Source: a virus
Strand: one strand, 5' to 3'
Length of the DNA stretch: 22,820 nucleotides
IMG/VR virus record: IMGVR_UViG_3300032288_005075
Location: 1-22,820 of that record
The position numbers and the translations under genes are program-made. Each line of letters opens with the position of its first letter. The stretch's first letter is position 1. This document shows, in pieces, positions 15,890-22,820 of the stretch. The notes under the pieces were generated by a model. It was given only the letters and a program-made list of their open reading frames with translations. It ran no database searches and was not told where the DNA came from.

Positions 15890-18800
15890 ATGGATATCAA
15901 AAATCTACTAGATGAGTTACTATTAGAGGTATCAATGTATCACCCTATTCCCGATTTGAGTAATAGGGAACACATTCAAACCCTTATCAATATATGTGAA
16001 GAGAGAGGATATAATCAGTTTGTCACTCTAATTAGAGAGGCATTTTTAGATGAAGCAGGCGCTGGTGCTGAGGCAAAAAAGAAGGGATTGATTCATGTTG
16101 GTAAAGGTTTCTATGCCAAAAAGAAAGGTGAAAAACCAATATACAAAACGGTAGATGGTAAACTTACACCTATAAGTAAAGATGAACCTACACCTGATGA
16201 TACAGATAAATCAAAAAAACAACCCGATAAAGAAACTCCATCTTCACAGCAACAAATAAAAGATAAACCACTAACATCTCCATCCAAAGATGCATCAGAT
16301 GATAATGAATCAGATAAAAAAGAACAAGAATTTCAAACCGCAAAAGCTAATCCTGATGCTGTATTGAAAGACCCAAATGTATCTGCTCGCTCAGTAGCAA
16401 TAGCACGCGACCAAAAATCTAAAAATAGTGTACAATCTACACAAGATACTACATCTCAATCCAAAACACAGGGTGAAGAAGAACCGCGTAAGAAGTTAAG
16501 TCCAGCTAAACAAAAAGTTGTTGATAAGGCAGTGTATAATAAACAATTATCGGGCAAGGAATTGGAAATGATAGAAAGTGATACAGATGCAAGAAAACAA
16601 TATGTTGAGGCCAGAATGGAGAATTACAACGAGGAATATACTAACACTCCCGACCCTAAAAAAGAAGAGTTTTTGAGTAACTTTATTGATCAAAGAGCAA
16701 ATGAGGTAAGTGCTAATTATTTAAGACCGGCTGGAACTCCCGCTTCTTCATTCGCAGAAAATAATGGAGCAAGATTAGTCAATCAAATGTTTAATTCACC
16801 GAATCAAATGAGTGAAGATGAGTTGGTTAAGGGCTTATTAAAGCAACCGATTGCAACAGAAATTGACAAAAAAGATCGGGAAAGATGGGCTAGAATAGCC
16901 GTTAGAACAGCAAAAACTGAAGCAGAAGTTTTAAGAACTGACCGAAAATATCGTGCTAAGAATCCACAGAATCCTCCATATCCAAAAGGAGTCATAATGG
17001 ATGGGCAATCAAAAGAAGCAGTGCGTACTCATTTTAAACATTTGTTAGAAAAGGCAAAGAAGGAAGGTAATACTGCAGCCATAAACCATTACACAAAACA
17101 ATTACGATATATTGATGAGATAAAGGAAAGTGATACAGGGGTAATGTATGAAACCGAAGATGGAACTGTAGGATTTAAGCACACATCAAATAAAAGTGGA
17201 TATGCCGACCCACATAACAATACTACTCCTGATCAAGTAGTTAGTGATATGACACAGAGATTACAAGAAAGAGGACTGGCAGGAGAAGATAGCCCAGTTA
17301 TTAAAGCCCAGCAAGATGCAATTGATGAAATTTCAAAAGCAGAGCGTATGTTAACTGATGGGGCACCTGCATGGGCACAGGGAAGAAATGTAACTCCACA
17401 ACAGAACAAAAGAGCTGCAGCAGGTGGAGGAGCATTGTTTGGTAGGTTTCCAATTGGTCAAGGAGCAGATAAAGACTACCTTGAGGAGGCGTTTAAGAAG
17501 AAAAAGAATGGAGAGTACAATAAGGAGGTTACAGAAGCAGCTGCAGCAGCAGGTGTTAAACTTCCATTAGACCCTAACGACCCAAAACTAAAAGAAAAAC
17601 AAATGAAAATAGTCTTTGAATTGTTAAAGAATCCAAAGGCTAGTAAAGGATTTGTAAAAAAGTTAATAAGAAAAATAGGTGAATTACATACTACGCTAGC
17701 TGCTTGCGATTCAACAAAAAATCCCGAAGCATGCAAACTGAAAAAGAAAACAGAATGGGCAAAGTATTGTGGAGCAAAAGTAGAAGATATAGATGAGATA
17801 TTAAAACAAACCGAAGGGTTGGCAGATGTGGGTGCTAACTTTAAAAAATCTGTAGCAGAAGCGCATGATAGAATAGTTTCTTCATATCAAGATGCAGATA
17901 CTGACCATTGTGAAAAAGAAGGCAAACCATGTTATCCAAAAGACCCAACTGCAGATAACGGCCCACACCAACAAGCATATGTTGAAAACTTTATGCACAG
18001 GATGCATTTTGATTCATATATAATGGGAGAAAGAGATGGAGTTAGTTCTCAAAATATCGGAGGAGATGATGTTAAACCTGAGTACTATAGACAATGTTTA
18101 GCAGAATTATCTGGGTATGATGGGGATACTGAATCCGAAGAGGGCAGAAAAGGTTTAGTTCAACACCTAACAAAACGGCTTCGTATATCACCTGGCGGTG
18201 AATCTATTAGTATAGAATCTAAAAAAGAAGGCGAAGAAGCAATTACAATAGGAAAAGATTCATACCGAACTAAAGGTCAATCTAAAGGTGTGTTGGGTGG
18301 GTTGGGTAAATCCATGCAAGAATGTTTAGAGAAAAAAGCTAAGCCTAATAAAAATGAAGGGATTGAAGAGATAACATCATTACCGAAAGAAGTAAAAGAA
18401 AGATTGATTACTCGTTTAAAATCAGAATCAGCTGATACCACTCTTCGTTCATTAGATGAGATGTTTAACACCATCATAAATAGATTATTAAACGAAGAGA
18501 GCACACTAGGCGGATATGAAGCCGATGGTGAACCTCCAACTGGGCATTTACCCGATGGAAAAATCCGAATGATAAACAAAAACAAACCTGAGAATTGGTT
18601 TAAGCAATTAGGGTATACTCAAATAGATAAACCTAAAGCCGATGCAATGCGAGGCAAAGGAAAGCATAAAGATAAAGATAGTCAATTCCGTCAAATAAGT
18701 TATCATGTTCAAAATATGGTACAATCAACACTTAACCCTGCTGAAAAACCAAAAGAAACTAAAAAGTGGGATAAAGTAAAAGGTGATGTTGCCAAACAAA

Positions 18801-18940
18801 TAAGAGGTAAAGGTGAAACTCGTTTTTGGGATTTACAAACTACACCTGAAGGAAAAAAAGCACAGGAAAAGGCTAAAAAGAAAGCAGAAAAAGAACAAAA
18901 GAAGAAACAAAAAATATCTTCTAAAATTTTCAAACCTTAA
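15890..18940 (+). CDS. Large hydrophilic protein, unknown (1016 residues)
   Basis: A helical N-terminus (1-55) is followed by a compact motif at 60-97 with GLIHVGKGFYAKKKG and YKTVDGKL. Then comes a disordered, Lys/Asp/Ser/Gln-rich stretch (about 98-200) and a mainly helical, charged body. Several Cys occur in clusters (Cys606, Cys615, Cys627; Cys674 and Cys681 in CEKEGKPC), with nearby His residues. The end (about 985-1016) is strongly basic, mostly Lys and Glu. No transmembrane segment or catalytic motif is recognised. It could be a virion or injected protein, or a DNA-associated scaffold; the sequence alone does not decide. It is the largest gene on the replication side of the window and begins 3 nt after the preceding stop. 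Confidence 0.85.
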   Translation: MDIKNLLDELLLEVSMYHPIPDLSNREHIQTLINICEERGYNQFVTLIREAFLDEAGAGAEAKKKGLIHVGKGFYAKKKGEKPIYKTVDGKLTPISKDEPTPDDTDKSKKQPDKETPSSQQQIKDKPLTSPSKDASDDNESDKKEQEFQTAKANPDAVLKDPNVSARSVAIARDQKSKNSVQSTQDTTSQSKTQGEEEPRKKLSPAKQKVVDKAVYNKQLSGKELEMIESDTDARKQYVEARMENYNEEYTNTPDPKKEEFLSNFIDQRANEVSANYLRPAGTPASSFAENNGARLVNQMFNSPNQMSEDELVKGLLKQPIATEIDKKDRERWARIAVRTAKTEAEVLRTDRKYRAKNPQNPPYPKGVIMDGQSKEAVRTHFKHLLEKAKKEGNTAAINHYTKQLRYIDEIKESDTGVMYETEDGTVGFKHTSNKSGYADPHNNTTPDQVVSDMTQRLQERGLAGEDSPVIKAQQDAIDEISKAERMLTDGAPAWAQGRNVTPQQNKRAAAGGGALFGRFPIGQGADKDYLEEAFKKKKNGEYNKEVTEAAAAAGVKLPLDPNDPKLKEKQMKIVFELLKNPKASKGFVKKLIRKIGELHTTLAACDSTKNPEACKLKKKTEWAKYCGAKVEDIDEILKQTEGLADVGANFKKSVAEAHDRIVSSYQDADTDHCEKEGKPCYPKDPTADNGPHQQAYVENFMHRMHFDSYIMGERDGVSSQNIGGDDVKPEYYRQCLAELSGYDGDTESEEGRKGLVQHLTKRLRISPGGESISIESKKEGEEAITIGKDSYRTKGQSKGVLGGLGKSMQECLEKKAKPNKNEGIEEITSLPKEVKERLITRLKSESADTTLRSLDEMFNTIINRLLNEESTLGGYEADGEPPTGHLPDGKIRMINKNKPENWFKQLGYTQIDKPKADAMRGKGKHKDKDSQFRQISYHVQNMVQSTLNPAEKPKETKKWDKVKGDVAKQIRGKGETRFWDLQTTPEGKKAQEKAKKKAEKEQKKKQKISSKIFKP

Positions 18941-18941
18941 C

Positions 18942-18954
18942 TTTTATTCCTATA
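18942..18954 (+). promoter_or_regulatory. Second promoter-like motif TTTTATTCCTATA
   Basis: It matches 14190-14202 in 12 of 13 bases and lies 19 nt before the ATG at 18974, in the 33-nt gap after the 1016-residue gene. It may start the DUF1599-like and following replication genes. Confidence 0.35.
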
Positions 18955-18973
18955 TTGGATTAAACAATTCAAT

Positions 18974-19345
18974 ATGGAATCAAAACAACTATCTATTTGG
19001 GATGAAACTTCCCCAATTGTAAAAGAGATTGAAACAAAATACCCCGAAATGACTAACGAATACAAGCGTATTATGTTAGAAGGATACGAAACATTCTGCA
19101 AAAAGCAATCAAACTACGGCCCTGATAATATTGCTGTAGGAACGATCCTCAAAACAGATGATGATATCAAATTATCAATTACAGGTATTTGGTTCAGAAT
19201 GAATGATAAGATACAAAGATTAAAACAACTAGTTATTTTAGGTAAAAAAGATACGGTAAACGAACCCGTAGAAGATACACTACAAGATTTGGGTGTATAT
19301 GCTATTATAGCTCAGATAGTTAAGCGTAAAAAATGGGCAAAATAA
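18974..19345 (+). CDS. DUF1599-like phage protein (nucleotide modification-associated domain)
   Basis: A 123-residue protein with the DUF1599-like pattern: a helix with FCKKQSNYG (41-49), then a GIWFRMNDKIQRLKQL helix (71-86), and finally EPVEDTLQDLGVYAIIA (97-113). The conserved Arg-x-x-Asp-Lys and Asp-x-x-Asp-Leu residues give an acidic, all-alpha arrangement reminiscent of MazG/dUTPase-type nucleotide hydrolases. I recall this family as being linked by context to phage nucleotide metabolism or base modification; its reaction is not established to my knowledge. It lies upstream of the gp32-like gene, consistent with a DNA metabolism role. Confidence 0.72.
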   Translation: MESKQLSIWDETSPIVKEIETKYPEMTNEYKRIMLEGYETFCKKQSNYGPDNIAVGTILKTDDDIKLSITGIWFRMNDKIQRLKQLVILGKKDTVNEPVEDTLQDLGVYAIIAQIVKRKKWAK

Positions 19346-19454
19346 CATTTGGATTATTCAATTTTTTTCACTACCTTAGTAGAGATTTTAGGGTAAAGAG
19401 TATTTATACTTGTAAGCCTTAAAACTTAACAATAAACTTTAAACAATAAAAACT
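19346..19454. other. 109-nt gap and leader of the ssDNA-binding protein gene
   Basis: This is the longest gap between genes in the window. It holds a T7 tract (19362-19368) without a strong stem, a weak 7-bp hairpin (19373-19379 with 19388-19394, two G-T pairs), the promoter-like element at 19401, and a G-poor leader with a near-direct repeat (ACAATAAACT at 19429, ACAATAAAAACT at 19443). Confidence 0.6.
19401..19408 (+). promoter_or_regulatory. Promoter-like element TATTTATA before the gp32-like gene
   Basis: TATTTATA ends 46 nt before the ATG at 19455, giving the longest leader among the six copies. The longer leader may serve translational control of the ssDNA-binding protein. Confidence 0.5.
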
Positions 19455-20327
19455 ATGGCAACAAACCTAGATGCAATCCGTGCACGCCTTAACAAATTGC
19501 AAGGCACACAAAAAGCTTCCGATTCACTTTGGAAACCGACAGTCGGTAAACACCAATTAAGATTGGTCCCCTACAAATTCAGCAAAGATATGCCGTTCAT
19601 TGAGTTGTATTTTCATTACAACATCAATAACAAATCTTATCTTTCCCCTGCTTCATTTGGTAGACCTGACCCTATTATGGAGTTTGCAGAAAAACTCAAG
19701 AGAATGGGTACTAAAGAAGATTACAGGGAAGCAAAGAAACTTGAACCTAAACTCAGAACCTTTGTTCCTGTATTGGTAAGAGGTCAAGAAAATGAAGGTA
19801 TTAAGTTTTGGGGATTCGGTAAGACAGTATATCAAGAACTCCTTGGTTACTTTGCTGACCCTGATTATGGTGACCTTTCACACCCTGTAAATGGTAGGGA
19901 TATTGTAGTTGAGTATGCAGCTCCTACTGATGGTGCTTCATACCCCACAACCACTATTCGTGTAAAACCTAATGCAACTAAAATCGTAGATGATGTTGAA
20001 AAGATGAAGCAATTGATTGAATCACAAAAAGAAATTACTTCTATCTACAAAGAACTGACTTATGATGAATTGAAGGGTATTCTTGAAAATTGGTTGGCAG
20101 GAAACACTACAGATGAAGGTACGAAATCCGTAACTCAAGAAACGGTAGTGGCAAAAACAGAAAAAGCGGTAAGTGATAGTTTTGATTTTGATTCAACTCC
20201 AAGTAACTCTACAGAAGAATTACCATGGGAGGTTGAAACACCAAAAGCAAAACCTTCTACACCAGCACCCAAGACTTCTGCTAAAACCAAAGAGGTAGCA
20301 GATGCATTTGATGAACTCTTCAAATAA
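19455..20327 (+). CDS. 32: Single-stranded DNA-binding protein (gp32-like)
   Basis: A 290-residue protein, close to the 301 of T4 gp32. The N-terminus (MATNLDAIRARLNKLQ) matches the basic cooperativity segment. The OB-fold core runs from WKPTVGKHQLRLVPYKF through ELYFHYNINNKSYLSP, a KFWGFGKTVYQELLGYF helix, a DIVVEYAAP strand and an ATTIRVKP-like strand. The C-terminus (about 225-290) is a flexible tail ending DAFDELFK, the acidic hook that binds replication partners. Unlike T4 gp32 it contains no cysteine at all: where T4 has a His-Cys-Cys-Cys zinc site, this protein reads HYNINNKSYLSPASFGRPDP. It coats ssDNA for replication and recombination and is followed after 12 nt by uvsX. Confidence 0.88.
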   Translation: MATNLDAIRARLNKLQGTQKASDSLWKPTVGKHQLRLVPYKFSKDMPFIELYFHYNINNKSYLSPASFGRPDPIMEFAEKLKRMGTKEDYREAKKLEPKLRTFVPVLVRGQENEGIKFWGFGKTVYQELLGYFADPDYGDLSHPVNGRDIVVEYAAPTDGASYPTTTIRVKPNATKIVDDVEKMKQLIESQKEITSIYKELTYDELKGILENWLAGNTTDEGTKSVTQETVVAKTEKAVSDSFDFDSTPSNSTEELPWEVETPKAKPSTPAPKTSAKTKEVADAFDELFK

Positions 20328-20339
20328 TAAGTTACAATT

Positions 20340-21461
20340 ATGGCAAAAGGAGATTTGGCAGACATCCTATTGGACAGTCTGAATAAGAAAAACAAAGACC
20401 AGAAAATCGCTTTCTATCTTAATGATGATTCCGATGGAGCACCTACGAATGTAAATGGTTGGGTATCTACGGGAGCAGCGATGCTGGATGTGGCAATCTC
20501 CAACCGTCCCTATGGTGGAATACCTGTTGGTAGGATTACCGAACTGACAGGGTTAGAGCAGAGTGGTAAATCATTACTCTCTGCTCACATCTTAGCGGAA
20601 ACGCAAAGACAGGGTGGGGTTGCCGTATTGATTGACACCGAAACCGCAGTCAGTAGAGAATTCTTTGATGCGATTGGTGTTGATGTATCTAAACTTTTGT
20701 ATGTGAATGTTGATACCGTTGAAGACATATTTGAAACGATAGAAACAATCATTGAGAAAGTAAGAGAGAAAGATGCAGAAAAATTAGTTACAATTGTCGT
20801 TGATTCAGTTGCGGCCGCCTCTACTAAAAAAGAGATGGAAGCCGACTACGATAAAGATGGATACGCAACCGATAAAGCAATCATCATCAGTAAAGCGATG
20901 AGAAAGATTACTAACACAATCGGTAGACAAAAAATTGCAGTTATCTTTACCAATCAGTTGAGACAGAAACTTAATGCTATGGCGTTCTCAGACCCATGGA
21001 CAACATCAGGTGGTAAAGCACTTGCATTCCATGCCTCAGTAAGATTGAGGTTGAAGAATGTTGGACAAATTAAGATGAAAGTCAACGGACAAGATAAAGT
21101 AGTTGGTATATCTGTAAGAGCACAAGTAGTTAAGAATCGGTTAGGCCCACCCCTCCGTTCCGCAGATTTTGATATCTTCTTTGATAGAGGTATTGACAAC
21201 TACGGAAGTTGGTTGGGTGTACTGAAAGAAAATAAACTTGTAAAACAAGGTGGTGCGTGGTACGAGTATACTGATACCGAAACGGGTGAAGTTATTAAGT
21301 TTCAATCCAAAGATTGGATTAATCTTATGATTCAAAATGCAGAACTTAGAGACCAAGTTTACAAACAGATTTGTGAAGCAACAATTCTTCAATACAAAAA
21401 AGATACAACCGACATTGATGCAATGGAGGTTGATTCTCAGATACCAAACGAGGTAGAATAA
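20340..21461 (+). CDS. uvsX: UvsX/RecA-family recombinase
   Basis: A 373-residue ATP-dependent strand-exchange protein. Walker A is GLEQSGKS at 71-78. Walker B is TIVVDSVAAAS with Asp155 at the end of the strand. The DNA-binding L2 region is around TNQLRQKL to FSDPWTTSGGKALAFHASVRLRL (about 204-238). The length is near that of T4 UvsX (about 390). The acidic end (DAMEVDSQIPNEVE) is typical of the family. It forms filaments on ssDNA cleared of gp32 and drives recombination-dependent replication and repair. The gp32-like gene lies 12 nt upstream. A terminator follows the stop by 16 nt. Confidence 0.95.
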   Translation: MAKGDLADILLDSLNKKNKDQKIAFYLNDDSDGAPTNVNGWVSTGAAMLDVAISNRPYGGIPVGRITELTGLEQSGKSLLSAHILAETQRQGGVAVLIDTETAVSREFFDAIGVDVSKLLYVNVDTVEDIFETIETIIEKVREKDAEKLVTIVVDSVAAASTKKEMEADYDKDGYATDKAIIISKAMRKITNTIGRQKIAVIFTNQLRQKLNAMAFSDPWTTSGGKALAFHASVRLRLKNVGQIKMKVNGQDKVVGISVRAQVVKNRLGPPLRSADFDIFFDRGIDNYGSWLGVLKENKLVKQGGAWYEYTDTETGEVIKFQSKDWINLMIQNAELRDQVYKQICEATILQYKKDTTDIDAMEVDSQIPNEVE

Positions 21462-21477
21462 ATAAGTTACATTAACA

Positions 21478-21510
21478 ACGAGGGGTCTGTAAAAAGACCC
21501 TCGTTTTTTT
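21478..21510 (+). terminator. Rho-independent terminator after uvsX
   Basis: The stem 21478-21488 with 21495-21504 forms 10 bp with one bulged G, a 6-nt loop and a T run to 21510. It ends only 7 nt before the next ATG (21518), so expression of the exonuclease needs readthrough. Confidence 0.9.
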
Positions 21511-21517
21511 ATTAGGT

Positions 21518-22558
21518 ATGAACAAGAGATACGAAAAAATTTTAAACGAGATAGAGAAAGACCACTCTACTGCTCATCTTCGCAAACGAAATAGCAAAGT
21601 ACTTTTTATTGATGGTCTAAATACATTCTTTCGTTGTTGGAGTACAAATCCTATGATGAATGAAGATGGTGAGCATGTTGGAGGTGTAGTAGGTATGTTA
21701 CGCTCTATTGGTAAAGTTATTCGTGATGAAAATCCAACACGAGTGGTAGTAGTATTTGATGGAAAAGGTGGTTCACAAAAAAGAAGAGAACTTTTTCCAC
21801 AATACAAAGCCGATAGAAAGGTAAAGTTCAGGGTCAATCGTCAATACGAAGGTATGATGAGTCAGGAAGATGAACAAGTATCTCTTAAACGACAATTAAG
21901 TTGGTTGGGTAATATCTTATCTGTATTGCCTGTTACAACTATGATTTATGATAACATAGAGGCAGATGATGTTATAGGATATCTATCCAAACAAATTCTT
22001 AAAGAAAATGAAACTGGTGTAATATTTTCATCTGATAAAGATTTTTTTCAATTAGTTGATGAAAATATTAATGTATGGAATCCACTCAAAAAGAAAAGAA
22101 TGGATATAGATACAATCCGCAAAGATTATGGAATTCATCCCACTAACTTTATTTGGTACAGGGTTTTAGATGGAGATAAAAGTGATAACATAGATGGAAT
22201 AAAAGGATGTGGTCTCAAAACTCTACAAAAGCGTATCCCTGTGTTAGATACCAATAAAAGATTAACAATTGATGAGTTAATGAACATAGCAGATTCCGAA
22301 AAAGATAGCTACAAAATTTTTGAGACCATATTAACAAGTAAAAATCAGATTGATAGAAACTATCAACTTATGCAGTTAGAAAATCCTGATATAAGTGGTC
22401 TTACTAAATTAAAGATTAAGGAAAGATTTGACCAAGAAGATGAACCCATGGATAAAATGAAATTTATAGGGTTAGGCATGAAATACAAAATTCTCCAAAA
22501 TTGGACAGATGTAAATGGATGGTTAAGAGATAGTTTTTCAAATCTTATTTTGAAATAA
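21518..22558 (+). CDS. 5'-3' exonuclease / RNase H (FEN-like, T4 rnh type)
   Basis: A 346-residue enzyme of the 5' nuclease family that removes RNA primers and 5' flaps. Metal-binding acidic residues sit in the expected places: Asp32 in KVLFIDGLN, a VVVVFDGKGG strand with the following RRELFPQYKADR, Glu148/Asp150/Asp151 in IEADDVIGYL, and Asp173/Asp175 in SSDKDFFQL. The helix-3-turn-helix DNA-binding segment with Asp220/Asp223 is in GDKSDNIDGIKGCG. T4 RNase H is of similar length (305). The C-terminal 80 residues are specific to this group. The ATG at 21518 is kept because the next Met lies beyond the active-site Asp32. It stands directly behind a terminator and 25 nt before the helicase gene. 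Confidence 0.92.
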   Translation: MNKRYEKILNEIEKDHSTAHLRKRNSKVLFIDGLNTFFRCWSTNPMMNEDGEHVGGVVGMLRSIGKVIRDENPTRVVVVFDGKGGSQKRRELFPQYKADRKVKFRVNRQYEGMMSQEDEQVSLKRQLSWLGNILSVLPVTTMIYDNIEADDVIGYLSKQILKENETGVIFSSDKDFFQLVDENINVWNPLKKKRMDIDTIRKDYGIHPTNFIWYRVLDGDKSDNIDGIKGCGLKTLQKRIPVLDTNKRLTIDELMNIADSEKDSYKIFETILTSKNQIDRNYQLMQLENPDISGLTKLKIKERFDQEDEPMDKMKFIGLGMKYKILQNWTDVNGWLRDSFSNLILK

Positions 22559-22583
22559 TAAATTATTTTGGTAGATTGATTAG

Positions 22584-22820
22584 ATGAGTGAGCAAATAGA
22601 TAATTTATCAAAGTATGGGCAAGGATATCAAACGAAAGTGGTATCCAATCTTATTACTGATAGAGGATTTTTAGAGCAGGTATCCGATGTACTTGATACT
22701 AAGTATTTTGAATCGGATACTAATAAATGGATAGTACAAAAAACATCTGATTACTTTGGTACATATAAGAATACACCAACTACAGATTTTTTTAAGACAG
22801 AATTACAAAAGTTGGATGAT
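22584..22820 (+). CDS. Replicative DNA helicase, N-terminal part (DnaB/gp41-like; 3' truncated by window)
   Basis: An ORF from ATG 22584 is open to the end of the window, giving 79 residues. The sequence LSKYGQGYQTKVVSNLI, then FLEQVSDVLDTKYF, then IVQKTSDYFGTYKNTPTTDFF fits the helical N-terminal domain of phage replicative helicases of the DnaB/T4 gp41 type, which begin with short helices and an FL-x-x-v-x-d-x-l-x-x-x-yF pattern. The ATPase domain would lie beyond the window, so the call rests on this domain and on context next to gp32, uvsX and rnh homologues. Confidence 0.75.
   Translation, partial: MSEQIDNLSKYGQGYQTKVVSNLITDRGFLEQVSDVLDTKYFESDTNKWIVQKTSDYFGTYKNTPTTDFFKTELQKLDD

Noticed and set aside
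18813-19022. A 69-residue forward ORF bridging the 1016-residue and DUF1599-like genes
   Set aside because: It overlaps both genes in another frame and is Lys/Asn-rich low complexity from A-rich DNA.
19362-19394. A possible terminator in the gap before the gp32-like gene
   Set aside because: The T tract comes before, not after, the weak hairpin, and the stem has two G-T pairs in seven.

Overview
The window is a piece of a tailed, contractile-tail (myovirus) phage genome with T4-type modules. All recognisable genes lie on the + strand and are packed tightly, often 3-20 nt apart. The DNA is AT-rich. Almost no start codon is preceded by a Shine-Dalgarno sequence; leaders are A-rich and poor in G. 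That initiation style is typical of Bacteroidota and their phages, so I infer a Bacteroidota (flavobacterium-like) host. No tRNA, integrase, transposase or CRISPR array was seen.

Layout: (1) 1-591, the 3' end of a gene for a Thr-Pro-Ser repeat protein, then a small coiled-coil protein (655-903). (2) 971-3797, tail sheath (gp18 type) and tail tube (gp19 type), closed by a strong terminator. (3) 3903-5191, baseplate/tail assembly proteins: a gp26-like protein, an overlapping +1-frame ORF carrying what looks like the C-terminal part of the same family, and a 72-residue basic protein. (4) 5210-14174, a tape-measure-like protein with tandem hydrophobic repeats, a large baseplate or tube-associated protein, a LysM-like baseplate protein, a hub-like protein and a small unknown. 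(5) 14212-18940, a short family A DNA polymerase, a small unknown and a 1016-residue unknown. (6) 18974-22820, a DUF1599-like protein, a gp32-like ssDNA-binding protein, a UvsX/RecA recombinase, a 5'-3' exonuclease/RNase H, and the start of a DnaB/gp41-like helicase that runs off the window.

Regulation: an element TATTTATA (or TACTTATA) recurs in the gaps before the sheath, tube, gp26-like, 72-residue, 15488 and gp32 genes. In three cases it stands exactly 22 nt before the start codon. It is probably the phage promoter core. Terminator-promoter pairs (3818-3848 with 3873; 4905-4934 with 4943) divide the tail genes into transcription units. A third terminator sits between the recombinase and exonuclease genes.

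The most interesting points are this promoter-like element, the split gp26-like gene with a T7 run where the frames could join, the divergent mini-polymerase in a T4-like setting, the cysteine-free gp32 homologue, the 51-residue repeats of the tape measure, and the large unknown protein inside the replication side.
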